Notes: generated by a model not told the origin, from the sequence alone. Positions 46,701 to 55,039 are shown, counted from the stretch's first letter. The stretch: DNA of 64,000 nt from Nocardia colli (GCF_008704205.1 NZ_VXLC01000030.1:1-64000), one strand, 5' to 3'. Translations and numbers: made by a program.

Positions 46701-48045
46701 TGTCCTGCGGCGCGATATTGCGCCCCCGGATGATGATCAGCTCCTTGACCCGCCCGGTCACGAAAAGCTCGTCGTCGCGCCGGAATCCGAGATCGCCCGT
46801 GCGCAGATAGGTCACCGGATCGCCGGGCAATTTGGCGTGGAACGCCTCCTCGGTCTCGTCCGGCTTGCCCCAATACCCGCCGGCGACACTGGGCCCGGTC
46901 AGCCAGATCTCGCCGATCGCACCGTCTTCCAGCCGGGTATGCCCCTCCAGGTCCACGATGATCGCGCTACCACCGGAAACCACGCCGCAGCTGACCACAT
47001 CGCGCCCGGACATCTGCGCCGACCGCACACCCGCACCACGCGGGGTCACGCTGACGAACAGTGTCGATTCCGCCAGCCCGTACCCGGGAATCATGCTGCT
47101 CGGCCGGAACCCGGACGACGCGAAGTGATCGGAAAAGCGTTGCAGCGCCCGCGGATTGATCGGCTCCGCAGCGACGAACGCGACCTCCCACCGGCTCAGA
47201 TCCAAGCTCGCGGCAGCATCGGCAGACACGCGCCGGACGCTGTAGTCGTAGCAGACATTCGGCCCGCCACTCGTCGTCCCACCGTGCTCGGAGATCGCCC
47301 GCAGCCAGGTGAGCGGGTCCCGGATGAACGCCTCCGGTGACATCAACACCACCGGAAAGCCCGCGTACAGCGGCTCCAGCAGCCCGCCGATGAGCCCCAT
47401 GTCATGATGCGCGGGCAACCAGATGACGCCCTTGCTGTCCGGCGTATGCCCGAACGCGTCCTCGATGACGCCGAGATTGTGCGTCAGGTTGGCATGACTC
47501 ACCATCACCCCGCGCGGCGCCCGCGTAGACCCGGACGTGTACTGCAAGAACGCGACTCCGTCGGGATCCGTCGCCAGCGGCTCCGACAGCTGCCCCGTCG
47601 GCTCGTCACTGCTGAGCCAGGCGAGCCGGGCCAGCGGCGGATACTCCGCACTTGCGGCCCGCAACTGTGCCACCGCCGCCCGCGGCGCCAGAATCGCCGA
47701 CGCCGCACAATCCAACGCCAACGCCGCGAACGCCGACATATCCGAAAACGCCGCCCCCGGTTGATGATTCGCCACCGGCACCGGAATGCGGCCCGCGATC
47801 ATGCACCCGAAGAACGACGTCAGGAAATCCGGCCCGAACACCGAAGGAACCAGCACCCGATCGCCCGGCCCGCCGACACCACCGACTTTCGTCGCGATAT
47901 CCGCTGCCGCCGCATACACCTCGCGATAGCTGAGTGTCTCCGCCCCACCACCGTCGGACAGGTACGTATAAGCCGCCCGATCAGGCGTTTCCGCCGCCCG
48001 GTCGCCCAGAATCCCCGTCAGCGTCGCCCCACGTGCTCCGGCCAC
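43789..48045 (-). CDS. FAAL-ACP-luciferase-like monooxygenase-serine palmitoyltransferase-like synthase
   Basis: 1418-residue single-chain assembly line. Residues 1-545 are a fatty-acyl-AMP ligase (YTSGSTRAPRG, GYGLAEST, RTGDLG, Lys in TTSGKVQRL). Residues 551-620 are an acyl carrier protein with phosphopantetheine Ser584 in LGLDSVK. Residues about 650-985 are a flavin-dependent luciferase-like monooxygenase (MupA type). Residues about 1015-1415 are a PLP alpha-oxoamine synthase that resembles bacterial serine palmitoyltransferase (GSRLMNGS, CHASIYDG, GVYSMSGDI, His1233, Lys1264 in GTFSKS). Inferred job: load a fatty acid, oxidise it and release it by decarboxylative condensation with an amino acid as a sphingoid-like amino-ketone. 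There is no ketosynthase. GTG 48045 follows TTGGAGG. Confidence 0.9.
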   Translation of the reverse strand: MAGARGATLTGILGDRAAETPDRAAYTYLSDGGGAETLSYREVYAAAADIATKVGGVGGPGDRVLVPSVFGPDFLTSFFGCMIAGRIPVPVANHQPGAAFSDMSAFAALALDCAASAILAPRAAVAQLRAASAEYPPLARLAWLSSDEPTGQLSEPLATDPDGVAFLQYTSGSTRAPRGVMVSHANLTHNLGVIEDAFGHTPDSKGVIWLPAHHDMGLIGGLLEPLYAGFPVVLMSPEAFIRDPLTWLRAISEHGGTTSGGPNVCYDYSVRRVSADAAASLDLSRWEVAFVAAEPINPRALQRFSDHFASSGFRPSSMIPGYGLAESTLFVSVTPRGAGVRSAQMSGRDVVSCGVVSGGSAIIVDLEGHTRLEDGAIGEIWLTGPSVAGGYWGKPDETEEAFHAKLPGDPVTYLRTGDLGFRRDDELFVTGRVKELIIIRGRNIAPQDIEWSIETQHPALRRGRCAAVGCDVDGTEALAVLLEVDASKLDVSIGELETSIRQTISQSYGLDTHRVVFLSPGQLPRTTSGKVQRLKARDMFLAENTESATPSVLDQLTRWLANQTGAEPATLDAEKPMTTLGLDSVKASEFGVYVEREFGYAVSAERLFEGLTMAGLAADIAGRHKVSSKQSSGPAALPAVGSSTAPVEFSLFFFASDAEPDNPNRYGLFLDCAEFADKHDFRAVWLPERHFHRFGGLFPNPAVLGGVLARTTERIRIRAGSVVLPLHDPVRVAEDWSVIDNLSGGRVDIAFATGWNPDDFVLAAADYTDREQVMLSGADKVRRLWRRESISLPNGKGEQIEVRTFPPAVQPELPLWITCSGGIGRFEQAGELGANVLTALLFQDIDELRTKIEAYRKARAAHGHDPQTGHVTLMLHTFLDPDEQTVRRVVEKPFKSYLRDSVDLWRRGAEPLNNLSDAEQERVLDYAFARYFHTSALLGTPERAVELIDQLAAVGVDEIACLVDFGVDQSRVLGGLRHLADLRNRWPGNPTPRLPATEPLPSAEQQDLGASIRNRHALAHRNSGGVLAKARDFDLARRLREADLLPFYPDLSDSDGATCRYEGRELIMLGSNNYLGLTADTRVREATAAAALKDGPSVTGSRLMNGSTPAHGDLERKLARFLGRPDALLFTTGYQANLGFLSAFMGEGTVLLVDEECHASIYDGAAIGGCRLIQFRHNDIADLDRRLRTELDGLPALVMVDGVYSMSGDIARLAEVREVCDRHGVPLAVDDAHGLGMIGATGRGVEEELGLPGAADILTGTFSKSLASVGGWLAGPRDLMDWVRYYGRAQLFSASIPPPAVAAAATALDILENDPARMAKLRELSAYWRKGLSELGFDTGTSRTTIVPVLIGDELRCLRFAKHLLDEGVYGNCVLAPAVPADRAMIRTTVTAVHEYHHLDKALAVFAKVGRELQVIED

Positions 48046-48114
48046 AGCGCCTCCAACCCCGCAACCGTGGGCATAGGCGGCGCACCGGCTAGCGGAGCAC
48101 AGATCTCACGATCA

Positions 48115-48146
48115 CTCGACTCGACTCAGCATTCACGACCAGTGAA
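48115..48146. promoter_or_regulatory. Possible operator and GAGTC-repeat copy before the FAAL-SPT gene
   Basis: In the 150-bp gap upstream of the megasynthase gene, TTCAC-GACCA-GTGAA (48132-48146) is a perfect 5-bp inverted repeat. Immediately beside it, about 48115-48128, lies actcgactcgactca. Its reverse complement shares TGAGTCGAGTCGA with the repeat at 139-151. A regulatory role is a guess. Confidence 0.35.
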
Positions 48147-48195
48147 CGTCCCCGCCCGCACCCCGACAAGCCCACAGAATATCGGGCAGCAGCGC

Positions 48196-49665
48196 TCAGG
48201 CTTCTTCGCGGCGGATCGGGGTGACCGGGGCCAGGTTCGGCTGGTCGGCTCCGCGGAGCAGGGTTTGCAGTTCGGTGACGAGATGGCCGGCGATGTCGTC
48301 GATGTCGGGGACCAGTTCGCGGCAGCCGAGCAGGCCGAAGTGCAGGCGGCCGCCGGAACTGCTGACGGTGATGTTGAGCCCTTGGCCGTCCATGACGACC
48401 GAAAGTGGGTAGTTGGCAACCATTTTCGCGCCGGCTAGGTAGACATCGACGTTCGGGCCGGGGACGTTGGAGATGACCAGGTTGAAGGGTGGGATCCGGT
48501 GCGGGAGGCCCATCGCGAAGGCGACGCGGGCCGCGCGCGCGACCAGCGCCGGGGGTGCGAAGTCGGTGACGTTCTCGATGAGACCGGGCGGGATCGCCGC
48601 CTGCTGCGCCTTGGCGATCTTTGTCGCCCGGTGCGCGGCGGTGAGGCGGGCGATGGGGTCGTCGAGGTGGGTGGGCAAGGAGGCCAGCATCGCCGAGACT
48701 TTGTTGCCGAGTGCCGATTTGCTGCCTTCGTCGCGCACCGAGACGGGAATCATCGAGACCAGCGGCACGGCGGGCAGCGCGTCGTGATCGATCAGCCATC
48801 GCCGCAATGCCCCGGCCGACATCGCCATCACGACGTCGTTCACCGACATGCCGAACGCGTTCTTGACCGTCTTCACCTCGGCGAGATCCACACTGCGGAA
48901 GGCGAACCGGCGGTGCGGGGTGATCTCCCGGTTGAACGGCGTCTTCGGCGCGAGCCCGACCGCGCTGGCGATCACCGCGCCGTCGTCGTGCTCGCGGCCG
49001 AGAATCGCGCCGACGTAGGGCGTTACGTAGCTGCCGACCAGCGGTAGCGAACGGCCGAGATCCCCGGCGATGCGCGCGGCCTGCACGGGACTGCTCGCCA
49101 GCGACACCGCGGCCCGCGCGAGCATCGCTCGTTTGCTCGGCTTCGGTTCGGGCGCGAAAGGCGTTGTGGGAAGGACCCTTCGGCCCTCCGGCGTGAGATC
49201 GAGCAGGATCGTCATCAGCTCGGCGCCCGAAACCCCGTCGATCGCCGCGTGATGCATCTTCGTGTACACCGCGAGCAGTCCCTCGGCGAGCCCGGAGATG
49301 AGATACGCCTCCCACAGCGGCCTGCGCCGATCGAGCGGCCGCGCGTGCAGCCGGCTGACCTGCTCGGTCAGCTGCGCGTCCGAACCCGGTGTGGGCAGCG
49401 AGATCTCCCGCACGTGGTATTCGATGTCGAAGTTCTCGTCATCGATCCAATACGGCTGATCGAGCCCGAGCGGGACATACCTGAGCCGCTGATGCAGCAG
49501 CGGTATCAGCGGCACCCGCTCGCCGAGCAGCGCGGTCAGCGCGGCCAGGTCGAGGACGGTAGGTGATTCACTCGGATCGACCACGCACAACCCGCCGACG
49601 TGCCCGGTGGAGTTGTGCGTCTCGAGCGACAAGAACGCGGCATCGAGGCCGGAGAGCTGCTTCAT
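48196..49665 (-). CDS. WS/DGAT-family O-acyltransferase
   Basis: 489-residue wax ester synthase/acyl-CoA:diacylglycerol acyltransferase. The catalytic HHxxxDG motif is intact (His138-His139, Asp143, in HHAAIDG), and the C-terminal half has NVPGP and PLSVVMDGQGLNIT typical of actinobacterial family members. Known members esterify alcohols or diacylglycerol with acyl-CoA. It lies upstream of the FAAL-SPT gene on the same strand (150-bp gap) and downstream of the PAP2 gene, so it could act on that pathway's product. A plain storage-lipid role is the conservative reading. Confidence 0.9.
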   Translation of the reverse strand: MKQLSGLDAAFLSLETHNSTGHVGGLCVVDPSESPTVLDLAALTALLGERVPLIPLLHQRLRYVPLGLDQPYWIDDENFDIEYHVREISLPTPGSDAQLTEQVSRLHARPLDRRRPLWEAYLISGLAEGLLAVYTKMHHAAIDGVSGAELMTILLDLTPEGRRVLPTTPFAPEPKPSKRAMLARAAVSLASSPVQAARIAGDLGRSLPLVGSYVTPYVGAILGREHDDGAVIASAVGLAPKTPFNREITPHRRFAFRSVDLAEVKTVKNAFGMSVNDVVMAMSAGALRRWLIDHDALPAVPLVSMIPVSVRDEGSKSALGNKVSAMLASLPTHLDDPIARLTAAHRATKIAKAQQAAIPPGLIENVTDFAPPALVARAARVAFAMGLPHRIPPFNLVISNVPGPNVDVYLAGAKMVANYPLSVVMDGQGLNITVSSSGGRLHFGLLGCRELVPDIDDIAGHLVTELQTLLRGADQPNLAPVTPIRREEA

Positions 49666-49769
49666 CGTTGATCCTCTGTTGCTGCTGAGGATCTGAGCAT
49701 CGCACCTCCGGTCCGCGCAGTCTCCGGAACGAACTCCTTGGTCGGAGATGCTGCGCGAACCGGGGTCGG

Positions 49770-51134
49770 CTAGTGCGCGATCCGGTCGTCGAGCGGGACG
49801 GGTTCGGCGGTCACGTGCTGCGGGCGGGTCGGGGCGAACCAGGTCAGATAGAACGTCGTCGCCAATGCGGCGAGCAATCCGAGCAAGCCGACGCCGGACA
49901 CCAGCGGATGGTCGGCCATCGTCTGCGCGAGGTAGCGAACCGACAGCAGCGTGGTCGCGAAAGTGACGACACCCAAGGCGACCACGCGGATCCGGTAGTG
50001 ATCCCAGCCCCGATCCGGGTCCCGCAGCGCGGATTCCACGGTCAGGCACAGCGCCGCGCCCGCGATCAGGTCGACCCCGTAGTGCGCACCGAGCCCGAGC
50101 GTCGCGATCAGCGTGCAGACCAGCCAGAACGCGCCACCCACCCGCAGCCACAGCGGCCCGCGGCGGGAATGGATGAACAGCGACAACGCCCACGCGGTGT
50201 GCAGCGAGGGCATGCAGTTGCGCGGGGTGATGCCGTCGAACGGCATCGGGTCGAGGGAGAACGGCAGCGGCGGAACGATATTCGGCCACACATCGGCGAT
50301 CTCCAGGCCGTGCCCCTGCGGCCCGAAGGCGAGCACCGGCCCGACGACGGGGAAGACCACGTACCAGAGCGGGCCGATCAGGCCGAGCGCCAGGAACGTG
50401 CGCACCAGGTGATGCCGCGGCCACGGGCCGGTGGTCACCCCGCGCAACTGCCAGACGGCGACCACGATCGCCGCGACCGGCAGCTCGAAATACACCCAGC
50501 GCACCACGCCGAGCGGCACCGGCCCGGCGATGTCCAGGACATGCCCGACGAACCAGGACGGATTGCCGAGCGCGTGATCGGCCAGCTGCGCGTAGGGATC
50601 GAGGACCTTCGGGCAGGCCCACGCGGTGATGTCCAGCCAGATCTCGCCGACCTTCGTCGCGAGGATCAGCAGCGCGCCGAAGGTGATGGCGCGCAGCGCC
50701 GTTCGACGCCGCTCGCCGGACCAGCGCCAAACGGCGATCACCGCGAGCGCGGTCAGCACGATGGTCGGGCCGTTGCCGACGGTGAACAGCCTGCCCTCGA
50801 TCGCCCGGATCACCACGAACACCACATCGATGGCGACGGCCGCGGCGAGCGCGGTGATCCGGACGCGGGTGGTCAGGCCGACCAGCGCGAGCAGGAAGCC
50901 GGCCCACGACGTGGTCGCGGACTTGGGCCTGCCGACGTAATCGCGAACCAGGCTGGTCAGCGGGCCGAGCGCGTGAATGTGCGCGGCGATGAGCTCGCCC
51001 ACGACGAGCACCAGCACCGCGGCGGCGACACCGGACCAGATGGCCGCCGGTCGGACGCGACGTACCTGGAGCCGCTCAGCACCCGTTTGCCCGGCGGGTG
51101 GGGGCGGACTTCCCGGTGCGTCGTGAATAAGCAT
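49770..51134 (-). CDS. PAP2-superfamily membrane phosphatase/phosphotransferase (Aur1-like)
   Basis: 454-residue polytopic protein with about ten hydrophobic segments. The PAP2 catalytic motifs are in the C-half: PRNCMPSLHTAW (His general acid) and GLGAHYGVDLIAG (nucleophile His and Asp). The PSLHTAW-to-HYxxD arrangement is that of the PAP2_3 group, which includes fungal inositol-phosphorylceramide synthase Aur1. It could dephosphorylate lipids or transfer a phospho-headgroup. It lies upstream of WS/DGAT and FAAL-SPT on the same strand, separated by about 100 bp. Confidence 0.82.
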   Translation of the reverse strand: MLIHDAPGSPPPPAGQTGAERLQVRRVRPAAIWSGVAAAVLVLVVGELIAAHIHALGPLTSLVRDYVGRPKSATTSWAGFLLALVGLTTRVRITALAAAVAIDVVFVVIRAIEGRLFTVGNGPTIVLTALAVIAVWRWSGERRRTALRAITFGALLILATKVGEIWLDITAWACPKVLDPYAQLADHALGNPSWFVGHVLDIAGPVPLGVVRWVYFELPVAAIVVAVWQLRGVTTGPWPRHHLVRTFLALGLIGPLWYVVFPVVGPVLAFGPQGHGLEIADVWPNIVPPLPFSLDPMPFDGITPRNCMPSLHTAWALSLFIHSRRGPLWLRVGGAFWLVCTLIATLGLGAHYGVDLIAGAALCLTVESALRDPDRGWDHYRIRVVALGVVTFATTLLSVRYLAQTMADHPLVSGVGLLGLLAALATTFYLTWFAPTRPQHVTAEPVPLDDRIAH

Positions 51135-51218
51135 TCGGACATCGTAAACACGATGTGAACATGACCATGCGGCCTGGTGAACTCGCGCCGCTCGGATGCA
51201 CCCGCAAACCCTTCGGCC

Positions 51219-51356
51219 TCACAGCATCAGGACCAGCGCGGAGATGATGCCGAGCGTCGCTGTCGCGGTGGCGCCGACCGAGTTGATGATCACTACCGCG
51301 GCGGTGGCGAACACATGCGGCAGTGACTCGAGCCGGGCTGTCGTCCTCGTAGTCAT
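51219..51356 (-). CDS. Small single-span membrane protein
   Basis: A 45-residue reading frame: basic N-terminus (MTTRTTARLE) then an Ala/Val/Ile-rich hydrophobic stretch to the end. GGGAG lies close before ATG 51356 (about 3 nt). It occupies the gap between the PAP2 gene and the catalase terminator. Size and tail composition suggest a membrane micropeptide, but there is no homology evidence. Confidence 0.4.
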   Translation of the reverse strand: MTTRTTARLESLPHVFATAAVVIINSVGATATATLGIISALVLML

Positions 51357-51392
51357 GGCTCCCGTGCTACCCGGCGATATCGGGCTCAAACG

Positions 51393-51434
51393 CGGCAACC
51401 GCAGGGCATGCCGTGGCGTGCCCTGCGGTTGCCG
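51393..51434 (-). terminator. Strong terminator of the catalase gene
   Basis: Perfect 16-bp stem, CGGCAACCGCAGGGCA with its exact complement, around a 10-nt loop, starting 6 bp after the catalase stop. It is followed by only a short T-run, but the stem length makes termination very likely. Confidence 0.75.
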
Positions 51435-51440
51435 GAATTG

Positions 51441-52961
51441 TCAGGCTTTGTCTTGCGCGGTGGAACGCGCGGGGTTCCCCTGCTTCTCCGCCTTGGGATC
51501 GAGCTCGTTCTGCTTGGCCTGCACGCCCGCCTCGATGCGGTCGCCGAGACCCTTGTCGACATTGCGCCAGTATTCGAACGCCCGATTCAAGACCGGCGGC
51601 GTGACGCCGTTGAGCAGATGTCCGACGATGTTGTCGACCAACCGATCTCGTGCCGCGTCGTCGAGCACCTCGCGGACCATCGTCCCGGCCTGGCTCCAGT
51701 CGTCGTCCTCGGCCCGCAATGTGTAAGCGGTGCGGACCATTTCGCCGTCGGTGTGCCAGCCCACCGGCGGCCCGGACACGGACGGATCCGCGTGCGGCCC
51801 GCCCTTCGAATTGGGCACGTACACCGGGTCGCCCGGATTGTGGTGGCGCATCGCGCCGTCCTTCGAATAGGACCGCACGGTGGTCGCGTGCGCCGAATTG
51901 ACCGGCAGCTCTTTGTAATTGACGCCGATCCGGTACCGGTGCGCGTCCGGGTAGGAGAACCAGCGGCCGAGCAGCATCTTGTCCGGGCTCGGCCCGGTGC
52001 CGGGCACCGCGTTGCTCGGTTCGAACGCGGACTGCTCGATCTCGGTGTGGTAGTCGGCGGGGTTGCGATTCAAGGTCATCTTGCCGACCTCGATGAGCGG
52101 ATAGTCGCCGTGCGGCCAGACCTTGGTGAGGTCGAAGGGGTTGTAGCGGTAGGTCTTCGCGTCGTCGAACGGCATGATCTGCATGTGCAGCGTCCAGGTC
52201 GGGAAGTTGCCGCCGTCGATCGCCTCCCACAGGTCGCGGGTGTGGTAATCGGTGTCCATCGAGGCCATCTGGTCACCCTCGTCCTGGGTGAAGAACTCGA
52301 TGCCCTGATCGGTCTTGAAGTGGTATTTGACCCAGAACCGTTCGCCCGCGGCGTTGTACCAGAGGTAGGTATGGCTGGAATAGCCGTTCATGTGCCGCCA
52401 GGTGCGCGGAATGCCGCGATCACCCATCAGCCAGGTCACCTGGTGCGCGGATTCCGGGGACAGCGTCCAGAAGTCCCACTGCATGTCGTGATCGCGCAGG
52501 TTGTTGTCGGCGCGGCGCTTCTGCGAGCGGATGAAGTCCTGGAACTTCATCGGATCCCGCACGAAGAACACGGGGGTGTTGTTGCCGACCATGTCGAAGT
52601 TGCCCTGCTCGGTATAGAACTTCAGGGCGAAGCCGCGCGGATCGCGCCAGGTGTCCGGGCTGCCCCGCTCGCCGGCCACGGTGGAGAAGCGGGCCAGCAG
52701 CTCCGTCTTCTTCCCGGGTTGGAAGACGTCGGCCCTGGTGTAGGCGCTGACATCGTGGGTCACCTCGAAGGTGCCGAACGCGCCGCCACCCTTGGCGTGC
52801 GGCTGGCGCTCGGGCACCCGCTCGCGGTTGAACGCCGCCATCTTCTCGATCAGATAGGCGTCGTTGAGCAGAATCGGGCCGTCGGGGCCTACCGTCAGCG
52901 AATGTTCGTCACTGGGCACCGGGATTCCGGCGTCATCGGTGGTGTAGTTCGGATCAGACAT
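51441..52961 (-). CDS. katA: Monofunctional haem catalase
   Basis: 506-residue clade 3-sized catalase that dismutates hydrogen peroxide. Distal His55 in RQPHAKGGGAFG, the Asn in FDMVGNNTPVFF and the proximal haem Tyr in RWFSYPDAHRYRIG are all present. GAGAG precedes ATG 52961. It is monocistronic, with a strong hairpin terminator directly after. A peroxide-responsive regulator gene is not adjacent. Confidence 0.96.
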   Translation of the reverse strand: MSDPNYTTDDAGIPVPSDEHSLTVGPDGPILLNDAYLIEKMAAFNRERVPERQPHAKGGGAFGTFEVTHDVSAYTRADVFQPGKKTELLARFSTVAGERGSPDTWRDPRGFALKFYTEQGNFDMVGNNTPVFFVRDPMKFQDFIRSQKRRADNNLRDHDMQWDFWTLSPESAHQVTWLMGDRGIPRTWRHMNGYSSHTYLWYNAAGERFWVKYHFKTDQGIEFFTQDEGDQMASMDTDYHTRDLWEAIDGGNFPTWTLHMQIMPFDDAKTYRYNPFDLTKVWPHGDYPLIEVGKMTLNRNPADYHTEIEQSAFEPSNAVPGTGPSPDKMLLGRWFSYPDAHRYRIGVNYKELPVNSAHATTVRSYSKDGAMRHHNPGDPVYVPNSKGGPHADPSVSGPPVGWHTDGEMVRTAYTLRAEDDDWSQAGTMVREVLDDAARDRLVDNIVGHLLNGVTPPVLNRAFEYWRNVDKGLGDRIEAGVQAKQNELDPKAEKQGNPARSTAQDKA

Positions 52962-53140
52962 GTCTCTCCCGTCCGTCTCGGTTATCCGGTCGACTTCCCA
53001 GGTGCCTGAAGGTCAAACGTATCGCGAAGCGCTGGTTCCGTGGCTGAAACCGCCGATGGCCTGCCCGATCGCCCGGCCGATGTGCTCCGCGTATGACTAT
53101 CCTGACCTGGTTCGAGGCTTGATGATCAAGGTGGGTAGTT

Positions 53141-53653
53141 ATGCGGAGTAGGGACATTGAGCTGGCGGCTCGATGGTGGCAGTGGGCCATGGCGATTCCC
53201 ACCGCCAGGAATCCGGTCAGCGACGAAACCGGGAAGTTCGCGGCGGAGGGGCAGCCCGCGGACGTCTGGTTTCTGGCCGGGACGTTCGGCGGCAAGGTCA
53301 CCAGGAAGTGTTCCGTGCCGCACGGGCGGCCGATCTTCTTCCCGGCCTTCAATATCCTCCAGCGGGCCTCGCTGTTCGGCAGGCGCGTGCCGGAGGTGCC
53401 CACGGCGAGCGGGCACGCGGAACTGAACGGCGTCACCCTGCCGCTGCGCGAGGTCGCCAACCGCAGCCCGTTTCTCATCGACGCGGATCCGGACGGTCCG
53501 TTCGGACCGCCCGGGCGCTATCGGGCGAATGCCTGGGGGCTGTGGTGCGGCCTGGACGACCTCAGTCGCGGCGACTACATCCTCACCCTCGGCGGCGAGT
53601 ACGAGCCCGGCGGTTTCTGGACCGAGGTCACCTACGATCTCGAGGTCGTGTGA
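53141..53653 (+). CDS. Conserved hypothetical protein
   Basis: 170-residue soluble protein of unknown function. Trp/Gly-rich with segments RWWQWAMAIP, KFAAEGQPADVWFLAGTFGG and PIFFPAFNI. The C-terminal strands (GDYILTLGGEYEPGGFWTEVTYDL) suggest a compact beta-rich domain. ATG 53141 has AAGGTGGG upstream. It is divergent from katA, and a CDGSH gene follows 56 bp later, so the two may be cotranscribed. Confidence 0.75.
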   Translation: MRSRDIELAARWWQWAMAIPTARNPVSDETGKFAAEGQPADVWFLAGTFGGKVTRKCSVPHGRPIFFPAFNILQRASLFGRRVPEVPTASGHAELNGVTLPLREVANRSPFLIDADPDGPFGPPGRYRANAWGLWCGLDDLSRGDYILTLGGEYEPGGFWTEVTYDLEVV

Positions 53654-53709
53654 GGTAGTCGCCGGTTTCGTGGCCTGGTACCGGGTAACCGGAGCGCAGG
53701 AGGTACGAC

Positions 53710-53922
53710 ATGCCCGCACACCTGGAACCCGCCGATCGGCGCCGGATCACCTTCGAGCCGGACGGTCCCGCGCTCGTCGAGGGACCGGTCGAACTGGTGC
53801 GCCCGGACGGGTCCGTGGTGTGTTCGGACCGGTTCCTCGTCGCGTTGTGTATGTGCCGGCGCAGCAAGAACTTTCCGCTATGCGACACCAGTCATCGGAA
53901 GCGGTCCCGGCGTACGGATTGA
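53710..53922 (+). CDS. CDGSH iron-sulfur domain protein
   Basis: 70-residue [2Fe-2S] protein. The cluster motif is C-x-C-x2-S-x3-P-x-C-D-T-S-H (CMCRRSKNFPLCDTSH), giving the 3Cys-1His ligation typical of mitoNEET/CDGSH proteins, with CDTSH for CDGSH. It is probably an electron-transfer or cluster-carrier partner. Its last 45 nt overlap the convergent haem-oxygenase-like diiron gene, a neighbour with which it may work. Confidence 0.9.
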   Translation: MPAHLEPADRRRITFEPDGPALVEGPVELVRPDGSVVCSDRFLVALCMCRRSKNFPLCDTSHRKRSRRTD

Positions 53923-54936
53923 GTCCGGTGTCGTCAGCAACGAGCTCGCGCCGGCCCGCCAGCTGCTGAGCACGTGGTCGGTGAATCGGTCTTCGAGCAG
54001 GTTCGTCGCCTGGATGCCGAAGACGACCGACTCGGTGAGCGCGGGTTCGCGGGCGAGCAGACCGCCGACGACGTCGTGGCGCATGACCTGCTCGTGCACG
54101 GCGTCCGCCTCGACATGTTCGGTGTAGAACAGCCGGCATTCCGGTGGGGCGCCGAGCTTGTCGAGCGCGGCGACCATGCGGCGCGCGGCCGGTGACGAGG
54201 TGATCTCGGCGGTGGCGAGCTGGCCGACCAGCGCGCCGCGCAGGCCACGGTGCAGGCCGAACAGCGACATCATGTTCACCAGGGCGAGCATCGGCGCGGG
54301 CACCGCGTCGAGGTAGTGCAGGTAGCCGTCGTGCAAGCCGGCGGCGGCGAGCAGATCGGCGTACAGGCGCGCGTGTACTCGTTCACCGCGGCCGCCGCCG
54401 AACTCGTCGTACTCGACCGCGACCAGGGACGCCTTCTCCTGACCGAACAGGCGCGGGATCGCCCAGGCGTGCGGATCGCCCTCCTTGTGGTGATAGATCG
54501 AGCGTTGCACGAAGTACTCGCGCAGGTGCCACCATTCGCCTTCGTCGTTGAGGTACCGCGCGATGTCGTTCGGTTCGAGCGGCTCGATCAGCAACTCCGC
54601 CAGCGCATGGACGATGTCGTCGCCGCCCTTGACGTCGTTGTGCAGGCTGCGGCGGAACAACTGCTCCAGATTTCCGCGGAACCGAAGCAGCTCCGGGTCC
54701 CACTCCCAGCCGGGGTGGACCGATTCGAAGCCGTGGTAGTGCAGTTCGTAGCAGGTGTGCAGCGCGAGGTGCAGGTCGTCGCCGTATGGATCGGCGGCGG
54801 TCGCCTCGGGGAACCGGGTCCGGCCGGACGGTGCCGTCCGCAGGATTTCGGTTACCGCTGCGGAGAGTTCGCCGCGGGGTCGCGGGAGGTCGATCGAGAA
54901 TCCGGGCGGGACGGGCGGTGCGGTGGGTGAGCTCAT
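53878..54936 (-). CDS. Haem-oxygenase-like diiron (iron-containing redox) protein
   Basis: 352-residue all-helical protein of the 'iron-containing redox enzyme' (HDO-type) family. Candidate metal ligands: Glu and His in YELHYHGFESVH, Glu/Asp in VEYDEFGGGRGE and Glu/His in YTEHVEADAVHEQ. Family members use two irons and O2 for oxidations in specialised metabolism. It converges on, and overlaps by 45 nt, a CDGSH iron-sulfur gene that could supply electrons. Substrate unknown. Confidence 0.82.
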   Translation of the reverse strand: MSSPTAPPVPPGFSIDLPRPRGELSAAVTEILRTAPSGRTRFPEATAADPYGDDLHLALHTCYELHYHGFESVHPGWEWDPELLRFRGNLEQLFRRSLHNDVKGGDDIVHALAELLIEPLEPNDIARYLNDEGEWWHLREYFVQRSIYHHKEGDPHAWAIPRLFGQEKASLVAVEYDEFGGGRGERVHARLYADLLAAAGLHDGYLHYLDAVPAPMLALVNMMSLFGLHRGLRGALVGQLATAEITSSPAARRMVAALDKLGAPPECRLFYTEHVEADAVHEQVMRHDVVGGLLAREPALTESVVFGIQATNLLEDRFTDHVLSSWRAGASSLLTTPDSIRTPGPLPMTGVA

Positions 54937-55039
54937 CGGTGATCACGCTCCCTTCCGTCGCCGCATACCCGGTGCCCGTCCGGCCAATCCAGGATGCGGC
55001 GCTGTTCACAGCGGCACTGCGCGGCGGCGTCTTACCTGA

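Noticed and set aside
48046..48090. Short frame starting MPTVAGLEALWPEH before the megasynthase
   Set aside because: Out of frame with the synthase and stopped after 18 codons; the ribosome site inside it serves GTG 48045.
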